A stretch of DNA of 64,000 nucleotides from positions 1,922,001 to 1,986,000 of the forward strand of contig NZ_QPER01000002.1 of assembly GCF_009455635.1 (NCBI RefSeq). The letters run 5' to 3'. The notes under the pieces were generated by a model. The model saw only the letters and a program-made list of their open reading frames with translations. It had not been told where the DNA came from and made no database searches. The position numbers were made by a program, and so were the translations under genes. This DNA is from Paraburkholderia agricolaris (GTDB lineage: Bacteria; Pseudomonadota; Gammaproteobacteria; Burkholderiales; Burkholderiaceae). Within the stretch, counting starts at the first letter, position 1. Each line of letters opens with the position of its first letter. Of this stretch, positions 17,248-27,509 are shown one piece after another.

Positions 17248-18882
17248 TCATGACACCGCCGACAGCCCGCGCGACGCGCGGCTTTCCGTCCGAACCTTCA
17301 TCTCCGGCCGACTTACCCCGCCAGGCGCTTCCCGCAGATGAAATTTATCTGTCGAGACATGCAGCAGTTGCGCCAGCTCGGTCAACGACTGCGCCGCTGC
17401 CGCTGCCTGTTCGACCAGCGCGGCGTTTTGCTGCGTCATGCTATCCATCTGCGTAACAGCAATGTTGACCTGATTGATGCCGGCGCTCTGCTCTTTGGCG
17501 GCCGCCGTGATCTCGTGTACGACCCCTGACACTCTCGCGATCGCATCGCGCGCAGCCTCGATTGTCTGCCCGGTTTTATCGACGAGTTCAACGCCGTTCT
17601 GCACCTTTCCCACCGCGCGATTGATCAGAACCCGAATTTCTTTTGCTGCACTCGCACTGCGCTGCGCCAGCGTACGCACTTCACCGGCCACAACAGCGAA
17701 ACCGCGTCCCTCGTCTCCTGCCCGCGCCGCCTCTACCGCGGCATTGAGTGCGAGGATATTGGTCTGAAATGCAATGCCCTCGATCACTGAAATGATCTCC
17801 ACCATCCTGTGCGATTCGCTCGACACCTCCTGCATGGTCGACGCCGCTGCCGTTGCCATCTCGCCACCGCGATTGACGATTTCCTCCGCATTCGCCGTCA
17901 TTTCACTTGCCGTTTGAGCGTTCTCGGCCGTCTGTCTGACCATCGCGGTCATTTGCTCCATGCTGGCAGCGGTTTCCTCGAGCGAGGCGGCCTGATTCTC
18001 GGTACGCGCGGACAGATCGGCGTTGCCCTCGGCAATCTCACCCGCGCCCATCGCCACCTTGCTGGCGGCGTCCTTGATCTGTCCAATCGTGTCGGCGAGC
18101 CCGTCGCGCATACTCTGCATGACATGCAGCAGACTGGAATCGTCGGCCCGGCGGGTGTCGATGTCGATGGCAAGGTTACCCAACGTGATCTCGCCGGCCA
18201 CCTGGACCGCATAGGCCGGATCGCCGCCGATCGTGCGCTGGATGCTGCGGTTGGTCAACGAGACCAGCGTGGACAGCAGCACCGCCAGTCCGGCAAATAT
18301 ACCGCCCACGAGATAGAGCGATTCTTTGAACGCCGCGTCGATATCGTCCACATAAGCGCCCGTAGCGATAATCCAGTCCCACGGCGCATATCGCACAACA
18401 TAGCCGATCTTGTCGACCGCTGCATTGGCCGGATCGTGTGGATGCGGGAACACGTAATCGACGAAACCACCGTTCGGCGCCTGCGCGACCGAAGCGAAGG
18501 TCACGTAATGATGGCGGCCATCGGCATCGGCGGCCCCCGCCAGGTCTTTTCCATTCAATGCGGGTTTCATCGCATGCATGACCATCCGCGGTTTGGAATC
18601 GATCACGAGAAAATAACCGTCTTCGCCATAGCGGATATTGCGCAGCCGCTCGAGTGCCTGTTTGCGGGCATCCGCCTCGGGGAGCGCGCCGCTCTGCGCA
18701 AGTGTCGCGTATTCCTTCACGATGCTGAGCCCTACATGCGCGACGTTGACCAGATCGTTCTTGCGCTCTTCGATGCGGGTCTGACGGGACAACCATGCTG
18801 CCGACACGGACACCACGAGGAGTGCCATCAGACTGACGATCAGAGGCAGCCAGAGCTTTTGCGTGAAACTGAATCGGTGCAT
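17248..18882 (-). CDS. Methyl-accepting chemotaxis protein with single-Cache sensor
   Basis: 544 residues. One transmembrane helix at 10-32, a periplasmic single-Cache (sCache_2) sensor at about 33-185 with the typical YGEDGYFLVID and GYVVRYAPWDWIIATGAYVDDID segments, a second membrane helix at about 190-212, HAMP, then the signalling hairpin with the conserved tip [45 protein letters not shown] (read in two blocks around residue 370). Single-Cache sensors often bind small organic acids. No CheR-tethering pentapeptide is seen at the C-terminus. It is downstream of the MFS gene, and a paralogue lies on its other side. Confidence 0.94.
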   Translation of the reverse strand: MHRFSFTQKLWLPLIVSLMALLVVSVSAAWLSRQTRIEERKNDLVNVAHVGLSIVKEYATLAQSGALPEADARKQALERLRNIRYGEDGYFLVIDSKPRMVMHAMKPALNGKDLAGAADADGRHHYVTFASVAQAPNGGFVDYVFPHPHDPANAAVDKIGYVVRYAPWDWIIATGAYVDDIDAAFKESLYLVGGIFAGLAVLLSTLVSLTNRSIQRTIGGDPAYAVQVAGEITLGNLAIDIDTRRADDSSLLHVMQSMRDGLADTIGQIKDAASKVAMGAGEIAEGNADLSARTENQAASLEETAASMEQMTAMVRQTAENAQTASEMTANAEEIVNRGGEMATAAASTMQEVSSESHRMVEIISVIEGIAFQTNILALNAAVEAARAGDEGRGFAVVAGEVRTLAQRSASAAKEIRVLINRAVGKVQNGVELVDKTGQTIEAARDAIARVSGVVHEITAAAKEQSAGINQVNIAVTQMDSMTQQNAALVEQAAAAAQSLTELAQLLHVSTDKFHLREAPGGVSRPEMKVRTESRASRGLSAVS

Positions 18883-19088
18883 GCACGCTCCACAACGCTA
18901 TCGAGGGTTCGCCCCAGGTCTCGTTACGGCCGTGCTGCTGCGCCCCAGGGACCGGCGAGCCGTTGCCTGAACACGGCTACCCGATCTGTTTATCGACATG
19001 GGCGGTGCGGATATGTCTAGAGACAAACCCTTGGCGAACGCCGCGAGACGACGCAGGGATGCCCCTCCAGGAGGAAAGTGCCCGAAAC

Positions 19089-20486
19089 TCAGTGACTAAT
19101 CGCCTCCAAAGCCAGCCCGCGAGTGGGCGGTCCGAGCAGAATCATGCAGATCGCGACAATCATCGAAATACCGATAAAGACCGCGACGCCGGGTACGCCA
19201 TAGCCGTGCAGCAAAACCCCGATCGCAAGACCGGCGAAAGCCGCGGAAATCCGGCTCCACGAGTAGACGAACCCGATGGCGCGCGCGCGAACCCGAGTCG
19301 GGTAAAGCTCGGCCTGGTAACCGTGGTACGCGTAGGACATGATGTTCGACGACAGCGTGAATAGAACGCCGAGCGCAATCAGCAGCCAGGGTTCGGAAGC
19401 TTGCGAGAACACCGCAATCACCACGCCCATGACGACGAGACCGCCAATGATCTGAACCTTGCGTTCCACCCGGTCTGCAAACCAGGTGCCGAGCAGCGGG
19501 CCGAAGGGGTTGGCAATGGCAATGACGAAGGCGTAGCCGAGGCTGGCAGTCACATGAATACCGCGGTGAATCAGCAGCGTCGGCACCCACGCCGCGAAGC
19601 CGTAGAAGCCGATCACCTGAGCCATGTTGAAAATCGACAGGATGATCGTGCGGCGGCGATACTGGGACGTAAAAATTTCCCCCAACGTGCCTGCCGCCTG
19701 ACTCTCCGGCATGACGGCCTGCGGTGCGGCGAGTTGAATGCCTTTCTCCGCGACCACGCGGCGCTCGATATCCGCGACAATGCGCTCGGCTTCGTCGACC
19801 TTTCCATGCCGCGCCAGCCAGCGCGGACTTTCAGGAATGTGGCGCCGCAGGATCCAGACCACGATTGCACCTACCGAGCCAATCAGGATCACGACGCGCC
19901 AGTAGTCGAGCCCTAGCGGCCGGGTGCCTTTCAAGGCGAAGGCAAGGAATGCCACCACCGGCACAACGGAGAACGTGATGAACTGATTGACGGCGTAGGC
20001 GCGGCCTCGCTGCCCGCTTGAAATCAGCTCGGAAATATAAGTATCGATGGTCACCAGCTCGACCCCGATACCTATTCCGGCAACGAAACGCCAGATATCG
20101 AGGCCCAGCCCGGACGACTGGAAGGCCATGATGATCGTGCACACCATGTACCAGATCAGCGACCACGTGAAGATCAGGCGGCGGCCAAACCGGTCGGCGA
20201 CATAACCGAACATCAGCGTGCCGACCCACAGACCGGCGAACGTCGCGAACACGAAGGTGCCAAAGCCGGACACGGCCAGCGGTTGAAGCGAGGCGAGAAA
20301 TCCCAGCGATTCAGGCTTGAAAAGCCCGGACTCGTTCATACCCGGCGCAACGTAACCCGTAAAGAACAGGTCGTAGAACTCGAACACGCCGCCAAGCGAG
20401 ATCAGGATCACCATCGTCCAGATGGTGCGCGATGGCGGCAAACGGTCGAGCCGCGCGGCAATTTCGGCTGCTTTCTGCTGGGACAT
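19089..20486 (-). CDS. MFS transporter
   Basis: 465 residues, twelve membrane spans. Segment 1 holds GGVFEFYDLFFTGYVAPGM, an acidic site typical of acid/H+ symporters, loop 2-3 holds GYVADRFGRRLIF, and IPESPRWLARHGKVDEAE follows span 6. This resembles the sugar and aromatic-acid porters; the substrate is unknown. It lies between two single-Cache chemoreceptors in the same direction, which suggests that cells move towards the compound it imports. Ribosome site GAGAG before ATG 20486. Confidence 0.88.
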   Translation of the reverse strand: MSQQKAAEIAARLDRLPPSRTIWTMVILISLGGVFEFYDLFFTGYVAPGMNESGLFKPESLGFLASLQPLAVSGFGTFVFATFAGLWVGTLMFGYVADRFGRRLIFTWSLIWYMVCTIIMAFQSSGLGLDIWRFVAGIGIGVELVTIDTYISELISSGQRGRAYAVNQFITFSVVPVVAFLAFALKGTRPLGLDYWRVVILIGSVGAIVVWILRRHIPESPRWLARHGKVDEAERIVADIERRVVAEKGIQLAAPQAVMPESQAAGTLGEIFTSQYRRRTIILSIFNMAQVIGFYGFAAWVPTLLIHRGIHVTASLGYAFVIAIANPFGPLLGTWFADRVERKVQIIGGLVVMGVVIAVFSQASEPWLLIALGVLFTLSSNIMSYAYHGYQAELYPTRVRARAIGFVYSWSRISAAFAGLAIGVLLHGYGVPGVAVFIGISMIVAICMILLGPPTRGLALEAISH

Positions 20487-20668
20487 AGGATCTCTCGCTT
20501 TGCGTTATCCGCACCATCGGCGTTGAAATCCCGGCACTTTCGTATAAGGCTGCGGCAACCGGTCCGCAACTCGATTCATCGCCGGGATCTGGACGGCAAT
20601 CTCGCACATATTCACGAGCGGACGCAATGCGTGTCAGTACCGAGATGTGCGCAGGTCCACAGGAGCGC

Positions 20669-22231
20669 TCAGTCCGTTGCCGCGTGCGAGAACTGGAACA
20701 CGTTGACCGCATCGCGCAGGCTTTGCGCCTGCTCCTGCATCGACTGGGCGGCCGCGGCGGCCTGTTCGACCATTGCGGCGTTCTGCTGTGTCGTCTGGTC
20801 CATCTGGGCAATCGCCACGTTCACCTGCTCGATGCCGCGACTTTGCTCCTCGGATGCCGACGAAATCTCCGCGATGATGCTCGTTACGCGCCTGACGGAC
20901 TGGACCAGCGACGCCATCGTGGTGCCCGCGCGTTCAACCTGCAGCTTGCCGCTATCCACCTTGCCGGTCGAATCCTCGATCAGAGACTTGATCTCCTTCG
21001 CCGCTTCCGCGCTGCGGCGCGCCAGATTGCGCACCTCGCCCGCCACGACGGCGAACCCCCGGCCCTCCTCGCCCGCGCGGGCCGCTTCCACCGCGGCGTT
21101 GAGCGCCAGGATGTTGGTTTGGAACGCAATGCTTTCGATCACCGAAATGATGTCGACGACGCGCGACGAACTGGCCGCGATGCCTTGCATCGTCGTCACC
21201 ACCTGCTGCACCGCAACGCCGCCTTCACCCGCGATACTGGACGCGTCCGCGGCCATCCTGCTGGCCTCGTGGGCATTGTGCGCGTTCTGCTTCACGGTCG
21301 CCGTGAGTTGTTCCATGGTGGCGGCGGTTTCGCTGATCGACGCTGCCTGCTGTTCCGTGCGCGCCGAGAGATCCTGATTGCCGGCCGCGATCTGCTGCGC
21401 CGCCACGGTAATCGTTTCGGTTCCCCCGCGAATGGCGCGCAGCGTGTCCACCAGACGGCGCTGCATCCGCTCCATCGCCGACAACATGCTGTCGGCGTCT
21501 GTCCGCTGCAACGCTACCTCGCGCGACAGATCGCCGTTCGCGATACGCTCGGCGACAGCGGCCGCGTACACCGGATCGCCACCGAGACTGTGCGTCACAT
21601 TGCGGATGATCAGGATCAGTGCCGTTGAACTGAGGGCGCCGATCAACAGAACGACGATCAGGTAGCGCAGCAGATCGGCCTTGAATGCCTCATTGATATC
21701 GTTGACGTATACCCCTGAGATCAGATACCAGTCCCAGGGGACAAACCGTTTAACGAAGCTGATTTTCTCCAGCCGGTCCGGCTTGCCGGGCAAGCGGCCC
21801 ATATAGCGTACAAAACCCTGGCCCTGTGCCTGCGCGACTTTCACCATCTCCACGAATAGCAGCTTGCCGTCCGTGTCCTTGTAGTCGCTGACGTCTTTCA
21901 TCCGCAGGTCCGCGAGCACGGGATGCATGATGACCACCGGGTGCGCCGTCGTAATGATCATGTAACCATTGCCCGGATAGCGCATGACGGAAAGTCTCGC
22001 CTTTGCCTGCTCCTGCGCCTGCTCGAGCGTCAACTGGTGAGCATCGACTTTCCCGGCGTAATCCGCAACGATTCCGGCCGCCGACTCCACAACGTTCCGA
22101 ACTGCGCTCTGACGATCCGCCATCGTTCTTTCACGCGACTCCCACGCGGCCCAGCCGCCCAGGAACAGCAGGCCCAGCCACGTAATCAGCAGCGCCAGCC
22201 ATAACTTGGTGTTCAAACTGAGACGCCTCAC
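20669..22231 (-). CDS. Methyl-accepting chemotaxis protein with single-Cache sensor
   Basis: About 520 residues starting at GTG 22231 ([18 protein letters not shown]), which has a GGGAG site six bases upstream; a TTG at 22261 would add ten residues without a ribosome site. Same layout as the receptor at 17248-18882: membrane helix, single-Cache domain ([21 protein letters not shown] and [21 protein letters not shown]), second helix, HAMP, and a signalling tip [37 protein letters not shown] (two blocks). It is clearly a paralogue of that protein but the sensor domains differ enough to bind different ligands. Confidence 0.93.
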   Translation of the reverse strand: MRRLSLNTKLWLALLITWLGLLFLGGWAAWESRERTMADRQSAVRNVVESAAGIVADYAGKVDAHQLTLEQAQEQAKARLSVMRYPGNGYMIITTAHPVVIMHPVLADLRMKDVSDYKDTDGKLLFVEMVKVAQAQGQGFVRYMGRLPGKPDRLEKISFVKRFVPWDWYLISGVYVNDINEAFKADLLRYLIVVLLIGALSSTALILIIRNVTHSLGGDPVYAAAVAERIANGDLSREVALQRTDADSMLSAMERMQRRLVDTLRAIRGGTETITVAAQQIAAGNQDLSARTEQQAASISETAATMEQLTATVKQNAHNAHEASRMAADASSIAGEGGVAVQQVVTTMQGIAASSSRVVDIISVIESIAFQTNILALNAAVEAARAGEEGRGFAVVAGEVRNLARRSAEAAKEIKSLIEDSTGKVDSGKLQVERAGTTMASLVQSVRRVTSIIAEISSASEEQSRGIEQVNVAIAQMDQTTQQNAAMVEQAAAAAQSMQEQAQSLRDAVNVFQFSHAATD

Positions 22232-22372
22232 TCCATTCTCCCGATACTTTCCGCCCGACAAGACGCGATCGATTCGCGGTGGCTGGCTGCATATCGGCGC
22301 GCGGCCGGATTTCTGGAGTAAGGAAAACGCGGATGCATAACGGCGGCCACCTCATTGACCGCCGAAACGACA

Positions 22373-22406
22373 GCGGGCGGCTCCCGCCATCCGGGAAGCC
22401 GCCCGC
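22373..22406 (-). terminator. Strong GC hairpin after the porin gene
   Basis: Twenty bases past the porin stop, GCGGGCGGCTCCCG and CGGGAAGCCGCCCGC (plus strand, 22373-22386 and 22392-22406) pair over 14 bp with one bulged base and a five-base loop. The T tract is poor, so it is a non-canonical terminator or an mRNA 3' stabiliser. Confidence 0.6.
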
Positions 22407-22425
22407 GTCAATCCGCTGAAAACCC

Positions 22426-23574
22426 TTAGAACGAATGCCGCATGCCGATCCGCACGTCGGATTGCGTATTCGACGTCGACGGTGCGAAGCTGTAGCCGAT
22501 CACCGCGTTCACGCCATTCGAGGCGCGCAGATAGTCGCCGGAAACATAGACATCGGTACGTTTGGACAACAGGTAATGCAACCCGAGCGAGCCCTGGTTC
22601 CAGTGATTGCCTTCGAAGCTCGTGTGCTGATAGCCGCCGTATAGCGACAACGCGGGCGTGAAGTTATACGACGCGCCCGCTTCATACACCTGCATATGCG
22701 AAGTCTGCCCGAAGCCCTTGATCGTCGTATAGGTGAAGTCGCCCGAGAGCATCAGGTTGCCGATCGTATAGGCGGCGCCGACCGCGAACGCACCTTGCTT
22801 ATCCACCGGGAATGCCGACGCGCTATACAGATCGGTTACAGCACCCGTGGCCGGATCGACGGACACGGTCGGTTGGCCGAGGAAGGTTCGCGTGCCGATC
22901 ATCGCGTACGGGTCGAAACCATAGATACCGTACGGATTGTTCAACTGCGTATACGCGAGGCCCATGTTGAACGGACCGTGGTCATAATGCGCGCCGACGC
23001 TCCATGCGCTCTTCTGATGGAAGTCGCCAGCGGTGTTGCCGAACGAGTACATGCCGCCAAAGGTGAAGCCGGAGAAATCGTTCGACAGGAACTTCACTGA
23101 ATTCGGCAGACGGTCGCCGTTCATCCGGTCGAAGTCGCCCTGGTGAATCGCGTAACCGCTCGCCCATGCGGAAATGTTGTACAGGTAGACGAACTCTTCC
23201 GTCATATCGAGCTGATTGCCGAACGAGAAAGTGCCCCAGCCGTTCTTGATACCCACGTAAGCCTGGCGTCCGAATTCAGCACCGCCGAATCCCAGTTGGC
23301 CATTGCCCAGGTGAAAACCCGATTCGAGTACGAAGACCGCTTGCAAACCGCCGCCCAGATCTTCTACGCCTTTAAAGCCGATCCGGTTGCCGTAGGAAAT
23401 GCCGTCGTCGAATTTGAACTGATGTGCGCCCCCGGCATTGTTCACGTACGTGATGCCGGCATCCAGAATCCCGTACAGGGTGACACTGCTTTGCGCATGG
23501 GCCACCGTCGGCGCACATACCGCGCTTGCCGCGAGAGCAAGTCCCGAAAGACTAACGGCATTTCTCTTCTTCAT
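22426..23574 (-). CDS. Gram-negative porin (Burkholderia general-porin type)
   Basis: 382 residues. Signal peptide MKKRNAVSLSGLALAASAVC through PTVAHA, mature start QSSVTLYGILDAGITYVNNAGG. Internal RIGFKGVEDLGGGLQAVFVLE, GFTFGGMYSFGNTAGDF and a C-terminus ending DVRIGMRHSF, the outer-membrane terminal-Phe signal. It forms a passive outer-membrane channel. It is a distant paralogue of the porin at 1101. A strong hairpin follows its stop. The 269 bp upstream (23575-23843) holds its promoter region, where I found no clear operator. Adjacent to the choline-sulfate genes on the same strand, so it may help those solutes cross the outer membrane. Confidence 0.93.
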   Translation of the reverse strand: MKKRNAVSLSGLALAASAVCAPTVAHAQSSVTLYGILDAGITYVNNAGGAHQFKFDDGISYGNRIGFKGVEDLGGGLQAVFVLESGFHLGNGQLGFGGAEFGRQAYVGIKNGWGTFSFGNQLDMTEEFVYLYNISAWASGYAIHQGDFDRMNGDRLPNSVKFLSNDFSGFTFGGMYSFGNTAGDFHQKSAWSVGAHYDHGPFNMGLAYTQLNNPYGIYGFDPYAMIGTRTFLGQPTVSVDPATGAVTDLYSASAFPVDKQGAFAVGAAYTIGNLMLSGDFTYTTIKGFGQTSHMQVYEAGASYNFTPALSLYGGYQHTSFEGNHWNQGSLGLHYLLSKRTDVYVSGDYLRASNGVNAVIGYSFAPSTSNTQSDVRIGMRHSF

Positions 23575-23843
23575 CTAATTCTCCCCTGCTCTTTGCCTGC
23601 GTATTTCGTTGGATAAAGCGATCCCCGCCGCGCGTTGTCTTGCAACGCGCAGCGCTTCTCGCATGACGGGCAGTTCGAAATCGGCTGAGACTGGTTGAAA
23701 CGAATTGAAGCTATCGGCAATGCATGTAACGATCTGTCATGTCTGCATCGACGGCTCAAGAATACGAGTCCAGATTTATGAAGATTCGACCGGATGCGAC
23801 ATGAATCTGTCGAGTAGCGACCTCGAAGTGTGAAACACCGCGC

Positions 23844-24797
23844 TTATTTCACGCCGAGTGCGGTTTGCACGGCTTGCAAGCCATTGGCGCCACTGACAGT
23901 GTTCACGCCGTCGAGCCATGATTTCAGCAATTCGGGGTGGCGCTTGAGTGCCTCGGTGGCGGCCGCATCGACACCGGTCTTCTTTTCCAGCACCTCGGTA
24001 ATCACGCCGTTCTCCAGATCGACATTGAATGTGAGCTGCCTGAACAGGCGGCCCACATTCGGACACTGCTCGGCGTACCCGTTACGCGCAACGGTATTGA
24101 CCGTGGCGCCGCCGTAGTTCGGCCCGAAGTACTTGTCGCCGCCGTCCAGGTAGGTCAGCTTGAATTTCGTGTTCATCAGATGCGGCTCCCATGCAAGGAA
24201 CACGATCCACTTCTTGTCCCGCACGGCGCGCTCGACCTGCGTGAGCATGCCGGTCTCACTCGATTCGACCAGCTTCCAGTTGCCGAGCCCGTAGGCCTTG
24301 TCGTCGACCATCTTCTTGATGTTCTGATTGGCCGGCGCACCCGGTTCGATGCCATAGATCTTGCTATCGAACCTGTCGGCGTTCTTTGCGAGATCCGCGA
24401 ATGAATGCACCCCCGCAGCGGCGACGTAATCGGGCACGGCGAGCGTGAACTTCGCATTGCTCAGATTCGGATGCACGACTTCGATCGATTTGTCTTCTTC
24501 GAACGGCTTGACGAGCGGTGCCTGGGCCGGCATCCAGTTGCCGAGAAACACGTCGATCTGCCCTTTCTTAAGGCCCTGATAGGTAATCGGCACTGACAGG
24601 TTCGCCACGTTCTGATGGTAACCGAGCGCCTTCAGCAGCACGCCGGTCATCGCATTGGTGGCGTCGATGTCGGTCCAGCCAGGCCCCGCCATGTTCACCT
24701 GCGTACAGGATTGCGGCTCGGCCGCCATGGCGAAGGTGGCCGCCGCGCATAGCAGCGCAACTCCGGATACAGCCTGTTTGAAGAGCTTTTTCATCAT
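23844..24797 (-). CDS. Choline/quaternary-amine ABC binding protein (ChoX/ProX type), orphan
   Basis: About 317 residues from ATG 24797 (AGGAAG ribosome site). Signal peptide MMKKLFKQAVSGVALLCAAA to MAA. The mature protein is an OpuAC-type type II binding protein: MAGPGWTDIDATNAMTGVLLKALGY, QIDVFLGNWMPAQ, GLGNWKLVESSETGMLTQVERAV and WIVFLAWEPHLMNTKF, with the aromatic residues that cage quaternary amines. It is about the length of ChoX and clearly related to the protein at 58644-59579. No permease lies next to it; it probably uses ChoVW at 60694-62767. It is 62 bp downstream of betC, so its ligand may be choline or choline-O-sulfate. Confidence 0.9.
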   Translation of the reverse strand: MMKKLFKQAVSGVALLCAAATFAMAAEPQSCTQVNMAGPGWTDIDATNAMTGVLLKALGYHQNVANLSVPITYQGLKKGQIDVFLGNWMPAQAPLVKPFEEDKSIEVVHPNLSNAKFTLAVPDYVAAAGVHSFADLAKNADRFDSKIYGIEPGAPANQNIKKMVDDKAYGLGNWKLVESSETGMLTQVERAVRDKKWIVFLAWEPHLMNTKFKLTYLDGGDKYFGPNYGGATVNTVARNGYAEQCPNVGRLFRQLTFNVDLENGVITEVLEKKTGVDAAATEALKRHPELLKSWLDGVNTVSGANGLQAVQTALGVK

Positions 24798-24859
24798 GTC
24801 GGCTTCCTGTAGCTGAGAGGGTGCTGGGAGGATAAGTGGATTGAATCGTAAATGGAGAA

Positions 24860-26407
24860 TCAACGCGTCACAGCGGGAAAACGGGCCATTGCTTCGAGCG
24901 TGTCGAGATCGATGTGATTGCGCATATAGCGCTGGCTCGCATCGACATGCGGCTGCCAGTCCCATGATGCGACGGTGCCTTGTGTCGTAGCCTCGAAATG
25001 GAAACGGCGGCGGCGCTGGCTTCGGAGTACTTCGTTGTGCAGCGCGGCGAGATCCCAGCGTCGCGCGATCTCCTCGCGCAATGCCGCGACCTGGGTTGCA
25101 TAGCCGGCGTGCGTCGCGAGGTTCTCGCGTTCGAGCGGGTCCGCTGCCACGTCGTAGAGCTGATCAGGATCGGCCGGTGTATGGATGAACTTGAAGCGCC
25201 CGCGCCGCAGCATCACGATCGGCGCAATGGCGCCTTCCGCCAGGTATTCGCCAATCGCTTCGTCGTGGCCATCATGGGTGTCTTGGGTGCCGAGCAGGTG
25301 CGGGACGAGACTCTGACCGTCGAGCGAATCCGGCCAGAGCGCCGGCTGTTCGCCGCGCGCCATTTCCACCAGTGTGGGCAACAGATCGAGGTGCGAGACC
25401 GACTCGCGTACCCGATGCGCGTCGAACTGCTGCGGCGCATGCACGATCAATGGGACCCGGCAGCCGCCTTCGAAAAACGTCATCTTGTACCAGAGTCCGC
25501 GCTCGCCGAGCATCTCGCCGTGATCCGACGTCACCACGATGATGGTATCTTCGGCAAGCCCCGCTTGTTCGAGCGCGTCGAGAATCGCACCGAACTGGTC
25601 GTCGACGTAGGAAATCGCGCCGTAATAAGCACGCCGTGCATGACGGATCTGCTGGTCGGTTGGCGGCGTGCGGTCGGTTTCGCACACATGCCGCAAACGC
25701 TTCGAATGCGGATCGGCTTCATCGAGCGAATCGCGATGCGTGGGCAGTTCGATGTCTTCATCCGCATACAGGTCCCAGTATTTCTGAGGAATCGCGTAAG
25801 GGTCGTGCGGATGCGTCAGCGAAGCGACCAGGCAGAACGGCCGCTCATCTTTGCCTGCATGGCGCTCACGCGCGATATCGAAAAGCTTCTGGCGCGTGGT
25901 GAAGGTGACTTCATCGTCGAAATCCAGTTGATTGGTACGCACGCAGGGGCCGGCGTCGATCACCGAACTCATGTTGTGGTACCACGTAGGACGCGTTTCG
26001 AAATCGTCCCAGTTCGGCGTCCAGCCGAAATCGGCGGGATAGATGTCGGTGGTGAGCCGTTCTTCGAAACCATGCAACTGATCGGCCCCGCAGAAATGCA
26101 TTTTGCCGGACAGGATCGTGCGATACCCAACGGCGCGAAGATAGTGCGCGAACGTCAGCGTTTGCGACGGAAATTCTGCTGCATTGTCATAGGCGCCGAT
26201 CGCGGACGGCAGCTTGCCCGACAAAAAGGAAAAGCGCGACGGCGCACATAGAGGACTGGCGCAATACGCCGAGTCGAATACCACGCCCTGTTTGGCGAGG
26301 CGATCGAGATTGGGGGTCTTCGTCAGACGATGTCCATATGCGGCCAGCGCAAACGGCGTCATCTGATCGGCCATCAGAATGAGGATATTCTGTTTCGTTT
26401 CAAGCAT
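24860..26407 (-). CDS. betC: Choline-sulfatase BetC
   Basis: About 515 residues from ATG 26407 (MLETKQNILILMADQMTPFA). Type I sulfatase with the formylglycine motif C-A-P-S-R at residues 54-58, the same cysteine position as known BetC proteins. Metal ligands: ADQ near 13, and VTSDHGEMLGERGLWYKMTFFEG (two blocks, about 295). The choline-sulfatase C-terminal extension is present (RSQRRRRFHFEATTQG then SWDWQPHVDASQRYMRN). It hydrolyses choline-O-sulfate to choline and sulfate in the cytoplasm, feeding betIBA. Divergent from a LysR gene, followed by a choline-type binding protein. The ribosome site is weak. Confidence 0.95.
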   Translation of the reverse strand: MLETKQNILILMADQMTPFALAAYGHRLTKTPNLDRLAKQGVVFDSAYCASPLCAPSRFSFLSGKLPSAIGAYDNAAEFPSQTLTFAHYLRAVGYRTILSGKMHFCGADQLHGFEERLTTDIYPADFGWTPNWDDFETRPTWYHNMSSVIDAGPCVRTNQLDFDDEVTFTTRQKLFDIARERHAGKDERPFCLVASLTHPHDPYAIPQKYWDLYADEDIELPTHRDSLDEADPHSKRLRHVCETDRTPPTDQQIRHARRAYYGAISYVDDQFGAILDALEQAGLAEDTIIVVTSDHGEMLGERGLWYKMTFFEGGCRVPLIVHAPQQFDAHRVRESVSHLDLLPTLVEMARGEQPALWPDSLDGQSLVPHLLGTQDTHDGHDEAIGEYLAEGAIAPIVMLRRGRFKFIHTPADPDQLYDVAADPLERENLATHAGYATQVAALREEIARRWDLAALHNEVLRSQRRRRFHFEATTQGTVASWDWQPHVDASQRYMRNHIDLDTLEAMARFPAVTR

Positions 26408-26545
26408 TGGGGCGCGCCTCGAATAGAATCGCAAATGCGGATGCAGGTGTCGTTGCAAGCGGAATAGCCGGCACGCCGGCCCCGCATGAACACCACTATT
26501 GCTGTCCAATTCGAAGCTGTGAAGACGGCAAATCGTTATGTGCCT

Positions 26546-26560
26546 ATAAGGGGGCCTTAT
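26546..26560. promoter_or_regulatory. Palindrome over the ribosome site and start codon of the betC-linked LysR gene
   Basis: ATAAGG-GGG-CCTTAT is perfect, of T-N11-A form, and includes both the AAGGGGG ribosome site and the first two bases of the LysR start codon at 26559. It may be the binding site for LysR autorepression, or a small hairpin that hides the ribosome site. The rest of the 151-bp divergent interval must contain the betC promoter. Confidence 0.5.
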
Positions 26561-27473
26561 GTCGAGGCAGGATCGTTTGCCGCCAATGCAGGCATTGACA
26601 ATGTTCGAATCCGCCGCGCGGCTTGCGAGTTTCACGGCGGCCGCGCGCGAACTCGGCTCGACGCAGCCGGCGGTCAGTCAGCGCGTGGTGCAACTCGAAG
26701 AAGCCGTTGGCGCACCGCTTTTCGAACGCGGCCATCGTGGCGTCACGCTGACGGAAGACGGCGCGTGCCTCTTCGAAGCAGTACGCAACGCGCTCGACAC
26801 TATCCGCGTGGCCACCGCCGAGATCCGCGCACGGCGCACGCCGCAAACCCTCACGCTCTCCACCGATTTCGGTTTCGCTACCTACTGGTTGATGCCGCGC
26901 CTGTCGCAGTTCAAGGCGTTGATGCCGGACGTCGACGTCAAGATCATCACGTCGCAAACCGTATTCGATCCCTCACACGATCAGGCGGACGTTGTGATTG
27001 CGTTCGGCGACGAGGATGCGGACTGGACCGCGCGAGGCGCGCTCAAGCTATTTCCGGAACGTGTCACGCCGGTGTGCAGTCCGGCGTTTCTGGCGGCGCA
27101 TCCGCAGTTGCGTACGCCGTCCGATCTGACGAGCTTGCCGCTGCTGCATCTCGAACCCACCCAGCCGGCGCGCTGGCTGTCGTGGGCCGACTGGTTTACG
27201 GCACACGGCCTGGATGCGCCCGCCGCGCATCGCGGCATCACCTTCAACAGCTTTACGCTGGTCGCCCATGCAGCGATCATGGGCCAGGGTGTCGCGCTCG
27301 GCTGGGCGCCGCTGATCGACGAACTGCTCGCCACCGGCCAACTCGTCGAACCGTTCGACACACCCGTGGTCACGGAGCGCGGCTATCTGCTCGTCACACA
27401 GCGCGCGGCGACACCGGCGGTCAGCGCATTCCGCCAATGGTTAATCGGTGAATGCGGGCTCGACGCAGAATGA
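26559..27473 (+). CDS. LysR-family regulator of choline-sulfate use
   Basis: 304 residues, GcvA-like LysR branch (MQALTMFESAARLASFTAAARELGSTQPAVSQRVVQLEEAV, read in two blocks, then a substrate-binding domain with DFGFATYWLMPRL). Divergent from betC with 151 bp between, the arrangement found for the LysR regulators of betC units in other proteobacteria. Expected to activate betC in response to choline-O-sulfate or choline. Start ATG 26559 with AAGGGGG in front. Confidence 0.9.
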   Translation: MSRQDRLPPMQALTMFESAARLASFTAAARELGSTQPAVSQRVVQLEEAVGAPLFERGHRGVTLTEDGACLFEAVRNALDTIRVATAEIRARRTPQTLTLSTDFGFATYWLMPRLSQFKALMPDVDVKIITSQTVFDPSHDQADVVIAFGDEDADWTARGALKLFPERVTPVCSPAFLAAHPQLRTPSDLTSLPLLHLEPTQPARWLSWADWFTAHGLDAPAAHRGITFNSFTLVAHAAIMGQGVALGWAPLIDELLATGQLVEPFDTPVVTERGYLLVTQRAATPAVSAFRQWLIGECGLDAE

Positions 27474-27509
27474 GGGCCGAGCCTCAGGGAGCCGGAGACG
27501 GGGCGTGAA

